64,000 nt of DNA, taken from AP-15 sp963799085 (GTDB lineage Bacteria > Pseudomonadota > Alphaproteobacteria > ATCC43930 > CGMCC-115725). Of this stretch, positions 10,645 to 19,923 are shown one piece after another; the first letter of the stretch is position 1, and every line of letters begins with the position of its first letter. The notes beneath the pieces were generated by a model. That model had not been told where the DNA came from, made no database searches, and saw only the letters and a list, made by a program, of their open reading frames with translations. The position numbers and the translations under genes are program-made. The DNA lies in the NCBI GenBank assembly GCA_963799085.1, contig CAWCWA010000010.1, forward strand, positions 62,001 to 126,000, written 5' to 3'.

Positions 10645-10745
10645 AGCCGATAGAAGGCCGCGGCGTTCTTCCACAAAGAACCGCTCGCGGGCATCGAGGG
10701 TCCGGACGAGGCCAAGGCGGCGATGGCGAGCCCGGACGCCCGCCG
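10641..10745 (-). pseudogene. C-terminal remnant of an amidohydrolase-like gene
   Basis: On the minus strand about 33 codons resemble the very end of TIM-barrel amidohydrolases: RTLDARERFFVE then, after one extra base, NAAAFYRL and a stop. Nothing of the rest of such a gene is present upstream, where the sequence changes within about 30 bases into a histidine kinase on the other strand. This is a weak, short match based only on the characteristic tail; chance resemblance remains possible. Confidence 0.35.
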
Positions 10746-10765
10746 TTTCCTTATTGAGCTGATAC

Positions 10766-11478
10766 ATGTGCCACGAATTGCGCACGCCGCTCAACGCGAT
10801 CCTGGGGTTTTCCGAACTTCTCGAACGCAACATCGCCGGGCCGCTGCAGCCGCAGCAAGCGGAGTACGCCGGCTATATTCGACAGAGCGGCGAGCATTTG
10901 CTGCATGTCATCGACGAGATCCTCGACGCTCGCCAGGATCGACGCGGGCAAGCTTGAATTGCACGAGGAGGCGGGCCTCGATCCGCGCCGGCTCATCGAG
11001 CAGTGCCTGCACCTCGTCGCCGACGGGGCAAAAGCGGGCGGGATTGCGCCTTTCCGCCGAAATCGGCGACGACGTGCCGCTCATCGTCGCCGATCGCACC
11101 CGGCTGATGCAGATACTGCTGAACCTGTTATCGAATTCGGTCGAATTCACCGAGCCGGGCGGGGCTGTGACATTGAGCGCGCGCCGCGACATTGGCGGCG
11201 ACATCGTCTTCGAAGTCCGAGACACGGGTGTCGGCATGACGCGGCCCGAAATTGCAATCGCTCTCGAGCCCTTCGGTCAGGTCGACCCGGGCTCGACCGG
11301 CGATGCGAGGGGACCGGGCTCGGATTGCCGCTCGCCGCGCGGTTCGCCGAACTCCACGGCGGCGCGCTGCGCATACGACAGCAGGAAGGGGCATGGAACG
11401 ACGGTCGCGATAACATTGCCCGCCTCTCGGGCGATGGCCGCCGCAGCTCCTGCCGAAGCGGCTCCGGCAGCCGCCTGA
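10766..11478 (+). pseudogene. Histidine kinase HisKA-HATPase fragment lacking its sensor part
   Basis: The fragment begins directly at the H-box (MCHELRTPLNAILGFSELL; the usual form is MSHELRTPLNAI) and continues through the dimerisation helix (IDEILDLARIDAGKLEL), an N-box (LLNLLSNSVEFT), DTGVGM and GLGLPLA to a poly-Ala/Pro-like tail. No sensor domain precedes it; a stop codon lies just upstream in frame. The frame changes at least four times, near 10930, 11040, 11310 and 11385, and some of these may be sequencing errors. The missing N-terminus is not explained by indels, so I call it truncated. It may have been part of a longer PAS-type kinase. Confidence 0.7.
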
Positions 11479-11547
11479 ACCGGCCTACCGCCGCCGCGCG
11501 GCATGCTAAGATCAGCCCCGGAATCAATCCGGGCGGAGGGCTTGAGG

Positions 11548-12342
11548 ATGCAGCGCGATTACGAGACGGTGCGGGTCGAGGATCGCGGCGGCGGGCTCCT
11601 GCTGCTGGTGCTTGACCGGCCACAGGTCGCCAACGCCATGAACACCCAAATGGGGCGTGACCTGCTGGCGTTTTTTGACGGCGTCAACGCCGCCCCGAAT
11701 ATGGCGCGCGCGGTCGTCATGACCGGGAAGGGAGAGAAGGCCTTTTGCGCCGGCGGCGATCTCAAGGAACGCAACGGCATGACCGACGAACAATGGCAGG
11801 ACCAGCATCTGCTGTTCGAACGCATGGTCCGCGCCTTTATCGCCTGCCCGGTCCCGGTGATCGGCGCGGTTAACGGTGCGGCCTATGCCGGCGGCTGCGA
11901 GCTGGCGCTCTGCTGCGACTTCATCTACGCCGCCGAAACGGCCCGCTTCGCCTTGACCGAAGTGACCTTGGGCATCATGCCGGGCGCCGGCGGCACGCAG
12001 AATTTGCCGCGCGCGGTCGGCGAACGCCGGGCGAAGGAGATCATCCTGACCGGCCGGCCCTTTTCGGCGCAGGAGGCCCGCGACTGGGGCATGGTCAACC
12101 GGCTATGCGCGGCCGGCAAGGTCGTCGACGAAGCCTTGGAGACCGCCCGCCGCATCGTCGACAACGCGCCGATCTCGGTGCGGCAGGCCAAGCATGCAAT
12201 CCATCACGGGCTGCAGATGGATCTGGCGAGCGGCATGATGCTCGAAATCGAAGCCTACAACCGCATGGTCCCGACCGAGGACCGCCGCGAGGGCATCGCC
12301 GCCTTCAACGAGAAACGACAACCCCGCTTCCGCGGCCGCTGA
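11548..12342 (+). CDS. Enoyl-CoA hydratase/isomerase-family protein
   Basis: A 264-residue crotonase-superfamily enzyme, acting on acyl-CoA thioesters in fatty-acid, amino-acid or aromatic degradation. The oxyanion-hole segments are clear: KAFCAGGDLKER and GAAYAGGCELALCCD; the catalytic glutamate region is LTEVTLGIMPGAGGTQNLPR. Length is typical. The ATG is preceded by GGAGGG and GAGG, fixing the start. It is followed 78 bases later by an SDR gene, a pairing common in beta-oxidation-type clusters. The precise substrate is not evident. Confidence 0.88.
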   Translation: MQRDYETVRVEDRGGGLLLLVLDRPQVANAMNTQMGRDLLAFFDGVNAAPNMARAVVMTGKGEKAFCAGGDLKERNGMTDEQWQDQHLLFERMVRAFIACPVPVIGAVNGAAYAGGCELALCCDFIYAAETARFALTEVTLGIMPGAGGTQNLPRAVGERRAKEIILTGRPFSAQEARDWGMVNRLCAAGKVVDEALETARRIVDNAPISVRQAKHAIHHGLQMDLASGMMLEIEAYNRMVPTEDRREGIAAFNEKRQPRFRGR

Positions 12343-12420
12343 CAGGTTTCCGCGAGCCCCAGTAGATGGCGCCGCACCGGTCGTGGCAGAATGCCCTGCA
12401 GCGGTTACGGGAGGAAGGCG

Positions 12421-13218
12421 ATGGCCGAGTTGCAGGACAGGATCGTGCTGGTCACGGGGGCTGGTGCCGGGATCGGACGGGCCACGGCATTGGCGATGGC
12501 GGCGGCCGGCGCCGCGGTCGCCGCTGCCGATATCGATCTCGCCGCAGCACAGCGGCTTGCCGCCGAAGCCGCCGGCAATCGCGGCCGCGCGATCGCGATC
12601 GAGGCCGATTGCGGCGATGTCGCCAGCATCGATGCGATGGTCGCCCGAGCCGTCGCCGAATTCGGCCGGCTCGACGTCATCGTCAACAATGCCGGCGTCA
12701 CCCGATACGCCCCGATCATGGAACTGACCGAGGCCGATTGGGACCGCATCCATCGGGTCAACGCCAAGGGCGTGTTCTTCTGTCTGCAGCGCGCCGCGCG
12801 ACAGATGATCGAGCAGCACCGGCGCGACGGCAGCGGCGGCCGCATCATCAACATCGCGTCGATCTCGGGTCGCGGCTATGCCGGCGCCTCGAACGCCGCC
12901 TATGCCGCGAGCAAGGGTGCGGTCATCGCCCTGACCAAGACCGCGGCCCAGCAACTGGGCCGGCACAACATCAACGTCAACGCGATCTGTCCCGGGGTCA
13001 CCCGCACCGCACTCGGCGCCCGCAACGCGGTGACGCGCGCCGCCGAGCGCGGGATTACGGTCGCCCAGTTGCAGGCGGAGCAGGAAGCCGTGATCCCGAT
13101 CGGCCGCGCCAACGGGCCCGAGGACATCGCCGCGATGGCGGTCTTCCTCGCCTCGCCCGGCGCGCGCAACATCACCGGCCAGTCCTACAATGTCGATGGC
13201 GGGCTGGTGCCGAGCTGA
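12421..13218 (+). CDS. Short-chain dehydrogenase/reductase (SDR)
   Basis: A 265-residue NAD(P)-dependent classical SDR. The cofactor motif TGAGAGIG is at 12-19, Asp37 in ADIDL suggests a preference for NAD, NNAG is at 89-92, and the catalytic Ser (147/149), Tyr161 and Lys165 (YAASK) are all present. The C-terminus ends in the usual GQSYNVDGG motif. The start follows a strong GGGAGG. It resembles 3-oxoacyl-ACP reductase/3-hydroxyacyl-CoA dehydrogenase-like SDRs and probably acts together with the upstream enoyl-CoA hydratase gene. Confidence 0.88.
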   Translation: MAELQDRIVLVTGAGAGIGRATALAMAAAGAAVAAADIDLAAAQRLAAEAAGNRGRAIAIEADCGDVASIDAMVARAVAEFGRLDVIVNNAGVTRYAPIMELTEADWDRIHRVNAKGVFFCLQRAARQMIEQHRRDGSGGRIINIASISGRGYAGASNAAYAASKGAVIALTKTAAQQLGRHNINVNAICPGVTRTALGARNAVTRAAERGITVAQLQAEQEAVIPIGRANGPEDIAAMAVFLASPGARNITGQSYNVDGGLVPS

Positions 13219-13255
13219 GCGCCGGTCGCGCGCCGCACCAACCGGCTGAACGAGC

Positions 13256-14587
13256 TTGCTGTTCCGCCAGCCGGGGGCCGGCGGCGAGCCCGGTGCAGGG
13301 CGACGGCGCTGGCGGCGCGCCGGCCTGCCGCGGCTGCTCAGCGCCCGCCTGCCGTTCTATTACGGGTGGATCGTGCTCGCCTGCCTGTGCTGTGCCGGCT
13401 TTGCGCGCCAGGGCGGGGCGACTGCCACCTTCTCGGTCTTTGTCGAGCCGCTGACCCGCGAATTCGGCTGGTCGCGCACCGCGATTTCGGGGGCCGCCTC
13501 GCTCGGCGGGGTACTCGCGGCGCTGTTGTCGCCGCTGATCGGCCCGCTGCTCGACCGGCACGGCTCGCGCGCGACACTCTGCCTCGCCGTCCTCGGCACC
13601 GGGATCGCGACCTTGCTGTTGTCGCTGACCCAGTCGCTCCTCGTGTTCTATCTGCTCTTCTGCATCGCCCGGCTGAACTGGGCGAGCCCCTTCGAACTCG
13701 GCATCTACAGCGCGCTCAACAACTGGTTCGTGGCGCGCCGGCCGCTGGCGAATTCGATCGCCATGGTGGCGCAGATGGCGGGGCTGGTCGCGATGCCGAT
13801 GGTGGCGCAACTGGCAATGCGCAGCCATGGCTGGCGCGCCGGCTGGATCGCACTCGGCCTCACGGTACTCGTCGTCGGGTTCATGCCGGTCTGGCTGTTT
13901 CTGGTCCGCCGGCCGGAGGATCTGGGATTGCTCCCCGACCATGCCGCATCGCAGACCGCCGCCCGGTCCGGCGCCGCGCTGCCGCCGATCGAGACGACGT
14001 TTTCGCGCCGGCAGGCAATCCGCACCCCGGCCTTCTGGCTGTTGCTCGGCTACACGGTCCTCGTCTATCCGGTGCAGGCCGGCGTGAGCCTGCACCAGGC
14101 AGCCAATCTGATCGAGCATGGCGTTGCCGCGACGGCCGCGGCCTCGATCGTCAGCCTGTTTTCGCTGATGTCGGGGGTGGCGAGCGCCGCCTGCGCGCTC
14201 ATGCCGCGCTCCTGGCCGATCCGCTATCCGATGGCGCTGGGCGGCGCCTTTCTGACGGTCGGCTGTGCTACGATGATCGGCATCGCCTCGGCGCGGCAGG
14301 GGGCGATCGCCGCCGCACTGTTCGGGCTCGGCATCGGCGGCATGCTGACGCTGCTGCCGATCGCCTGGGCCGACTATTTCGGCCGCGCCAATTACGGCGC
14401 GATTTGCGGGCTGGCGTTATCGGCGCAGGTCGTGGCGCAGGCCTGCGGCCCCCTGTTGTCAGGCGTGCTGCATGACTGGACCGGCGACTACCGCCGGTCG
14501 CTCGAATGCTTCACCGCACTTTCGCTGCTGAGCATCGGCGCCGCCCTCGCCGCCCGCCAACCGCAGCCGCGCGCTCAGCCCGCCTGA
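13256..14587 (+). CDS. MFS transporter
   Basis: A 443-residue inner-membrane major facilitator with about 12 hydrophobic segments; the first begins near residue 34 (FYYGWIVLACLCCAGFA). The start FYYGWIVLA and the loop GPLLDRHGSRATL, a form of the MFS A-motif, recall monocarboxylate- or oxalate/formate-type transporters. The only initiation codon near the frame opening is TTG at 13256, so the start is uncertain and could lie up to 25 codons further on. It follows the SDR gene by 37 bases and may export or import the substrate of that operon. Its 3' end overlaps the convergent DsbA-like gene by 13 bases. Confidence 0.82.
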   Translation: MLFRQPGAGGEPGAGRRRWRRAGLPRLLSARLPFYYGWIVLACLCCAGFARQGGATATFSVFVEPLTREFGWSRTAISGAASLGGVLAALLSPLIGPLLDRHGSRATLCLAVLGTGIATLLLSLTQSLLVFYLLFCIARLNWASPFELGIYSALNNWFVARRPLANSIAMVAQMAGLVAMPMVAQLAMRSHGWRAGWIALGLTVLVVGFMPVWLFLVRRPEDLGLLPDHAASQTAARSGAALPPIETTFSRRQAIRTPAFWLLLGYTVLVYPVQAGVSLHQAANLIEHGVAATAAASIVSLFSLMSGVASAACALMPRSWPIRYPMALGGAFLTVGCATMIGIASARQGAIAAALFGLGIGGMLTLLPIAWADYFGRANYGAICGLALSAQVVAQACGPLLSGVLHDWTGDYRRSLECFTALSLLSIGAALAARQPQPRAQPA

Positions 14588-15211
14588 TCCGAACCGGCGC
14601 GCCGGGCGCCCGCCTTGTCGAGAAGCTGTTCGAGGACTTCGTAGGGCTGGGCGCCGACGACACCGTAGCGGCCGGCGACGAAGGTCGGGACCCCGGTGAC
14701 GCCGTAGCGCGTGCGACTTTGCCCAATCCTGGTCAACCGCGTCCTTGAAGCGGCGCTCGGAGAGGACGGCCCGCGCCTCCTCGGCCGGGAGACCGACCGA
14801 GCCCACGAGTTCGCACAGCACCCCGGGATCGCCGATATTCCGCGCATCAACAAAATAGGCGCGGTAGAGCGCGTCGTGGAGCGCCGCGCCGCCGGCCTGC
14901 GTATCCGCCCATTTGCCCAGCTCCTGGGCTAGCCTACTGTTATAGGTGTGGGTGCGCCGTCCGTATAGCAGGCCCTCGGCATCCATCAGCCCCTTCATCC
15001 GACGGTACATCGCCTCCGGATCGGCATTACGCCCGGCGTAAAGATCGGCCATTGACCGACCCTCGGCCGGGGTCTCGGGATGCAGCGGGAAATGCACTAG
15101 CCGCACCTCGATCTCGAATTCCCGCGTCAGCTTTTCAATACGCACGGTACTGAGATAGCACCACGGTCAAACGTAGTCGGTGAAGATTTCGAGCGTGATC
15201 GGCGTCGTCAT
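14575..15211 (-). CDS. DsbA/FrnE-family oxidoreductase with in-frame TGA at the first active-site Cys
   Basis: Thioredoxin-fold protein of the DsbA/FrnE family, about 211 residues. The N-terminus reads MTTPITLEIFTDYV, then TGA (15167-15169), then PWCYLSTVRIEKL, where relatives have DYVCPWC. The TGA stands exactly at the first cysteine of the CPWC redox motif. Coding signal continues in the same frame (HFPLHPETPAEGRS, YNSRLAQELGKWA) to a single extra base near 14708, after which GVTGVPTFVAGRYGVVGAQP, the cis-proline region, completes the fold. Initiating after the TGA (GTG at 15145) would remove the active site. Explanations are selenocysteine at the redox site, a C-to-A sequencing error, or a pseudogene. 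No signal peptide is seen, so it is probably cytoplasmic. Divergent from the hybrid kinase at 15321. Confidence 0.72.
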
Positions 15212-15320
15212 CGACGGCCCTCCGTGCAGCATTTACCGGATCATCCTAAAGAAAACCGAAGCGTGGTGCTATGATCCCTTCGCGGCACCTTGCCGCGCTG
15301 GCCGACGGACGGAATTCGTG

Positions 15321-17096
15321 ATGCCGCCTGCCGCCTCGGATGCCCTCTATGCCGAGCAGATCGGCATCGTCTACCGGCAGATGCCGATCGCGCTTGCCGT
15401 CAATCTGGCGAATGCGGCGCTGACGGCGGCCGTGCTGACGCCGTTGACGCACCGGCCCTCGCCCTCGGTTTGGCTCCTTGCCATCGCCGCCGTCACCGCC
15501 GCGCGCTGGTTCTTGTGGCGACGCCATCGCCGCGCGCAGAATCATCTGCGGGACATCCGCCGATGGTCCGTGTTGGCGGCGGGGGGCTCGTTGCTGGCCG
15601 GGCTCGGCTGGGGCGTCGGCGCGGCGCTGCTGTTTCCTGAAATCCCGATCGCGGGCCAGATCTTTTTGACCTTCGTGATCGGCGGGATGTGCGCCGGCGC
15701 CGTGGTGTTGAGCGCATCGCACATGCCGACGCTCCTCGCGTTTCTACATGCGGCAAGCCTGCCGATGGCCATCCGGTTCTTCGTCGAGGCCAGTGAGGCT
15801 GACGCCGCGCTCGGAATCATGATCCTGATCTTCGCCGCCGCCCTCTCGCTCGCCGGGGCCTATCTTCATCGGGTCTTCGCCGAGACGCTGCGCTTGCGCT
15901 TCGAACTCGGTTCGGCGACAAAGCGCCTGGAAGCCGAAATCGCGGAGCGTGAATCCACCGAAGCGGCGCTACGCCAAGCACAAAAACTCGAGGCGGTAGG
16001 GCAGCTGACTGGCGGGATCGCTCATGACTTCAATAATCTCTTGACCGTCGTGATCGGCAATCTGGCGCTGGCTGAGGCCCGGCTCGGCGAAAACGCCGAG
16101 GTCGCTCGCCTGCTGAAGGGCGCCCTGCGCGCCGGCGAGCGGGGTGTCGCGCTGATCCAGCGTCTCTTGGCCTTCGCCAGGCAACAGCGGCTCGATCCTC
16201 GGCCCGTCGATCTATCGCGGTTGATCGACGGCATCGAGGATCTGCTGCGGCGGACACTGGGGCCGCAGATTATGCTCGTCACTCGCGCTGCCGCCGATGT
16301 CGGCCCGGCGCGGATCGACCCCGAACAGCTTGAACTCGCGATCCTGAACCTCGCGATTAACGCCCGCGATGCCATGCCGCAGGGCGGAACGCTCCTCATC
16401 GGCCTCGAAAACCGGGCGAGCGGCGGAAATGCGCCGGTGGAACTGGTTGCCGGCGGGTATGTCGTCCTGTCGATCGTCGATAACGGGACCGGCATGGAGG
16501 AGAGAGTCCTGGCGCGAGCTTTCGATCCGTTCTTTACGACCAAGGAGATTGGCGCCGGGTCCGGGTTGGGGCTGCCGATGGTGCAGGGATTCGCCGCGCA
16601 ATCGGGGGGTGCTGTGCACATCCGTAGCCAACCAGGCACCGGCACGACGGTTGAATTGTGGCTTCCGCAGGCAGCCGAACCGGCGCTCGACGTGCCGGCC
16701 GAAATTGAGCATGGCGCATCGCTGCAGCGGAGCACCGCCGCGATCCTGCTCTGCGACGACGATGCCGATGTGCGCCGGTTCCTCGCCTCGTTTCTGCAAG
16801 GCGCGGGCTACACTGTCCACCAGGCTGACGGTCCCCGCTCCGCTCTGCAAATTCTCGAAACCACAATCGAAATCAGTCTCTTCGTGATCGACTACGCAAT
16901 GCCGGAAATGAACGGGCTAGAAACCATCCGGCAAGCTTGGCAGCGCCGGCCGGGATTGAAGCCGCTGCTGATCACCGGCCATCCCGGCGCCTGGAGCGGC
17001 AGCATCTCCGGCGTGCCATTGCTGCGCAAGCCGTTCACGCCGGACCAACTCGCCCGACACGTCGCCGCCATTCTGACAGGTGGAGCATTCGATTAA
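15321..17096 (+). CDS. Membrane hybrid sensor histidine kinase with receiver domain
   Basis: A 591-residue inner-membrane hybrid kinase. Six or so hydrophobic segments fill residues 20-185, followed by a coiled coil (TKRLEAEIAERESTEAALRQ), a HisKA domain with His235 in GGIAHDFNNLLT, a HATPase (N-box LAINARDAM, DNGTGM, GSGLGLPMVQGF), and a C-terminal receiver with acidic pocket CDDDADV, phospho-acceptor Asp524 (VIDYAMPEMNG) and a Lys in LLRKPFTP. The GGIAHDFNN box is typical of kinases that phosphorylate an attached receiver. The ATG at 15321 is preferred because a longer frame from 15180 overlaps the divergent DsbA-like gene and reads poorly. The signal sensed is unknown and no DNA-binding partner is adjacent. 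Confidence 0.86.
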   Translation: MPPAASDALYAEQIGIVYRQMPIALAVNLANAALTAAVLTPLTHRPSPSVWLLAIAAVTAARWFLWRRHRRAQNHLRDIRRWSVLAAGGSLLAGLGWGVGAALLFPEIPIAGQIFLTFVIGGMCAGAVVLSASHMPTLLAFLHAASLPMAIRFFVEASEADAALGIMILIFAAALSLAGAYLHRVFAETLRLRFELGSATKRLEAEIAERESTEAALRQAQKLEAVGQLTGGIAHDFNNLLTVVIGNLALAEARLGENAEVARLLKGALRAGERGVALIQRLLAFARQQRLDPRPVDLSRLIDGIEDLLRRTLGPQIMLVTRAAADVGPARIDPEQLELAILNLAINARDAMPQGGTLLIGLENRASGGNAPVELVAGGYVVLSIVDNGTGMEERVLARAFDPFFTTKEIGAGSGLGLPMVQGFAAQSGGAVHIRSQPGTGTTVELWLPQAAEPALDVPAEIEHGASLQRSTAAILLCDDDADVRRFLASFLQGAGYTVHQADGPRSALQILETTIEISLFVIDYAMPEMNGLETIRQAWQRRPGLKPLLITGHPGAWSGSISGVPLLRKPFTPDQLARHVAAILTGGAFD

Positions 17097-17170
17097 CGTC
17101 GGATATGTGCTCGACGCAGTTGCGGACTCCCCGGCGGCCGCATTAAAATTCGTCCAGCAGGGGGTTTGCG

Positions 17171-17639
17171 ATGTCTTGTAATCGGCGGTTTTTGCCGGGA
17201 CTTGTTACCGGCTTGGCGGGAAGTCTTACTGCTCTCAGGCTGCAGCGAATTTCGTCATGCGATCGGGATGGATCCCACCTCGCCGGACGAATTCGCCGTC
17301 GAGTCGCGGGCGCCGCTGACGATCCCGCCGGATTTCGATTTGCGGCCGCCGCAGCCGGGAGCGCCGCGGCCGCAGGAGAAAAGTTCGGACCAGCTTGCGC
17401 GTCAGGTCATGGAGCAGGCGGGGCCGGGTGAGCCGGGCAAGCAGGCCCCGGACTTCCGCCTGCGGCGCTCCGAGGACGGGCTGCCCGATATCGGCGCGCC
17501 GAGCGCCCAGGCCCCCGATCCGAATTCGGTCGTCGCCGAGCAAAGCCTGTCGCAGAAGCTGCTCGGGACGGGTGACACCGGCGCCGCCGGTGCCACGATC
17601 GAAAAGCGCGAGACGACGCCGCTCAAGGGTGTCTACTGA
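17171..17639 (+). CDS. DUF3035 outer-membrane lipoprotein (BamF-like), one frame break
   Basis: Small lipoprotein of about 155 residues of the alphaproteobacterial DUF3035 family, members of which associate with the BAM outer-membrane assembly complex. After removal of one extra G near 17220 the N-terminus is a signal peptide ending in the lipobox LLSGC. It is followed by the family hallmark SPDEFAVESRAPLTIPPDF and a Pro-rich LRPPQPGAPRPQE. The rest is low-complexity and polar. The start is the ATG at 17171. In relatives this gene usually sits beside lspA or a peptidase gene; here a hybrid kinase precedes it and a PrpD-family gene is convergent, 12 bases away. Confidence 0.8.
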
Positions 17640-17651
17640 GGCCTTCTGCGC

Positions 17652-19017
17652 TCACCCGGCGGCAGCGAGGCGCAGCAGGCCGCCGATCTCCGGCAGGCTG
17701 TCGAGGCTCCCGATCATCCCGCGCAATTCGCGGGTACGCGGCGCGCCGAGCAGCGGCTCGACCAACGCCTCGAATTTGCCGGCAAGCCGCCGGCCCTGCT
17801 CGGCGATATCGCTCTCGGGGATGCCGAAATCGTGGCGGGCGGAGACGCGCCTCCCGTCGCTCAGCGTCAAGTCGAGTTCGCTCACCGTTTGCGGCCACGA
17901 TTCCTGGAAGTCGATCGCAATCCGCTCGCGCAGCCGCACCAGCGCCGGGTCCCGCGCATTGGCCTCGCAGTAATTGTCGAGCCCTGCGGTGTCAATCCCG
18001 GCGAGAGCCATCGCCACGGTTTGGCGCAGGCTGAACTTGCTCTGCAGCCCATCGGCGGGTGCGGAAATGTTACAGATGCGGTCGCAGCCGCGATCAAGCC
18101 GCAAACTCGCGCCCGCGATCATATCCGGGCTCAGCCGATGCTCTTCGCGGAGCCGCCGGGCGCATTCGATCGGCGCATGAGTCATGTAGCAGGCGGCGTG
18201 GTATTTGAAGAGGTTGGCAAGGATATAGAAGCCCCTCTTCGGCGCGGCGCGGGCGGCCTTGGGCGCGAAATCGGGGCCGTGGGTCGCGGCGAAGCCCTGA
18301 ATGCATTCGACGATGTCGGTGCGGCTCGAAAAACCGCGTGCCGCGAGACGGGCGGCCAGGAGCCCGTTCTGCGCCGCCTTGCCCGCGTGAAACGGTTTGC
18401 ACATCGTGCCGAATTGCGATTTTAGCCCGGCCGCCTGGGTGCCGGCGATGCCGAGGGCGGTCGCGGTCTGCTGTGCATCGAGCCCGAGGAGCCGGGCGCA
18501 CGCCGCCGCGGCGCCGAAGGCGCCGATCGTGCCGGTGGCGTGAAAACCGAGTTCGTAATGGCCGGGTTGCAGCGCCCTGCCGATATGGCACATCGTCTCA
18601 TAGCCGGCGACAAACGCGGTTACGACATCGCGCCCGCAGCTGCCTCTGACTTCGGCCAGGGCCAAAAGTGCGGGCAGAATCACCACCGAGGGATGCCCCG
18701 GCATCGCCAGATTGACGTCGTCGTAATCGAGCGCATGCGCCGCCGCACCGTTGACCAAGGCAGCCGCCAACGCCGGCAGCCGCCGGTTATGGCCGATGAC
18801 GCTCGCCTGGGCCGACCCTGATTTCCGCCGCCATCTCTTCGAGCAGGATCGCGACCAGCGGATCGCCGGCCCCAGAGAGCCCGACGCCGAGATAATCGAG
18901 CACGCATTGCCGAGCCAACTGGCGCACCGCCTCGGGGAGCGCATCCGCGCGCAATTCCGTCGCGGCAGCGGCGAGAGATCGGGTGAGGTCTTGAGCCTGA
19001 GTATCGTCGGTCATCAT
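17652..19017 (-). CDS. MmgE/PrpD-family protein (one frame break)
   Basis: About 454 residues of the MmgE/PrpD family, whose characterised members are 2-methylcitrate dehydratase and cis-aconitate decarboxylase. N-terminal RQLARQCVLDYLGVGLSGAG is typical. One extra base near 18819 separates this from the remainder, which contains VNGAAAHALDYDD (the conserved active-site Asp and His region), GYE and CKPFHAGKAAQNG. The start is one of two adjacent ATG codons (19017 or 19014) just after GGAGGG; the second has the better spacing. No prpB or prpC is nearby, so this is probably one of the many paralogues with unassigned substrate. Confidence 0.84.
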
Positions 19018-19219
19018 GCCCTCCGTCGCGGCGTCGCTTTATCTCTAGCGCAATCTCCGTGCGTTGCCGAGCCTCGCGCCTCAGGGCCGACGGGCCGCTC
19101 GGGCAGATGGGCCGATGCGCGGCGGGCGCGGCAGGGTTGCGGACCTTTTAATCCTGGCACGACAGCCGATTTCTTCGGCATCGACGGGGCTGTCGAACCC
19201 CGCACCCGGAGAAGCTGAA

Positions 19220-19918
19220 ATGATCGAACGCAGACCCTTCGGCCGCCTCGGCGGCGTGAACCACGGCTGGCTTGACACCCGCCATCATTTCTCGTTTGCC
19301 GACTACCACGATCCGGATCGGATGAATTGGGGCCGGCTGCGGGTCTGGAACGACGACACTATCGCGCCCGAGACCGGCTTTCCACCACACCCGCATTCGG
19401 ACATGGAGATTATCACCTATGTCCGCGATGGGGCGGTCACGCATCTGGACAGCCTCGGCAACAAGGGCCGCACCGAGGCGGGCGACGTGCAGGTCATGAG
19501 CGCCGGCACCGGCATCCGCCATTCGGAATATAATCTCGAGCCGGAACCGACCCGGATCTTTCAGATCTGGATCGTGCCGACGCGGCGCGGCGAGGCGCCG
19601 AGCTGGGGGACACGGCCGTTTCCCAAAGGAGGGCGTTCGGGGCGTTTCGTCCCGCTGGCGAGCGGCTTTGCCAATGACGAGGATGCGCTGCCGATCCGCA
19701 CCGACGCGCGCGTGTTGGGTGCGGCGCTGTGCGCGGGCGAGAGCGCCGAATATTCGCTGGCGGCGGGGCGGCATGGTTATCTGGTGCCGGCGACCGGGGC
19801 CGTCACGGTCAACGGCGTGCGGCTCGAGGCCGGTGACGGGGCGGCGATCCGCGACGAGCCAGCGCTCCACATCCGCGCCGAGGACGATGCCGAACTCGTG
19901 CTTGTCGACGCGGCCTAG
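19220..19918 (+). CDS. Pirin-family bicupin protein
   Basis: A 232-residue pirin/YhhW-like bicupin. The N-terminal cupin carries all metal ligands: His57 and His59 in PPHPHSDME, and His101 and Glu103 in GIRHSEYN. The C-terminal cupin (AAGRHGYLVPATGAVTVNG) lacks a metal site, as usual. Some members have quercetin 2,3-dioxygenase activity; physiological roles in bacteria are mostly unknown. The start has GGAGAAG upstream; the frame is open further upstream but that part has no family similarity. It stands alone between PrpD and the convergent glycosyltransferase. Confidence 0.9.
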   Translation: MIERRPFGRLGGVNHGWLDTRHHFSFADYHDPDRMNWGRLRVWNDDTIAPETGFPPHPHSDMEIITYVRDGAVTHLDSLGNKGRTEAGDVQVMSAGTGIRHSEYNLEPEPTRIFQIWIVPTRRGEAPSWGTRPFPKGGRSGRFVPLASGFANDEDALPIRTDARVLGAALCAGESAEYSLAAGRHGYLVPATGAVTVNGVRLEAGDGAAIRDEPALHIRAEDDAELVLVDAA

Positions 19919-19923
19919 CGGAG

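Noticed and set aside
15121..15170. Canonical bacterial SECIS element after the TGA in the DsbA-like gene
   Set aside because: A hairpin exists, but its loop is only 11-15 bases from the UGA and lacks the expected G, so I do not annotate it as a SECIS; the UGA itself stays as a finding.
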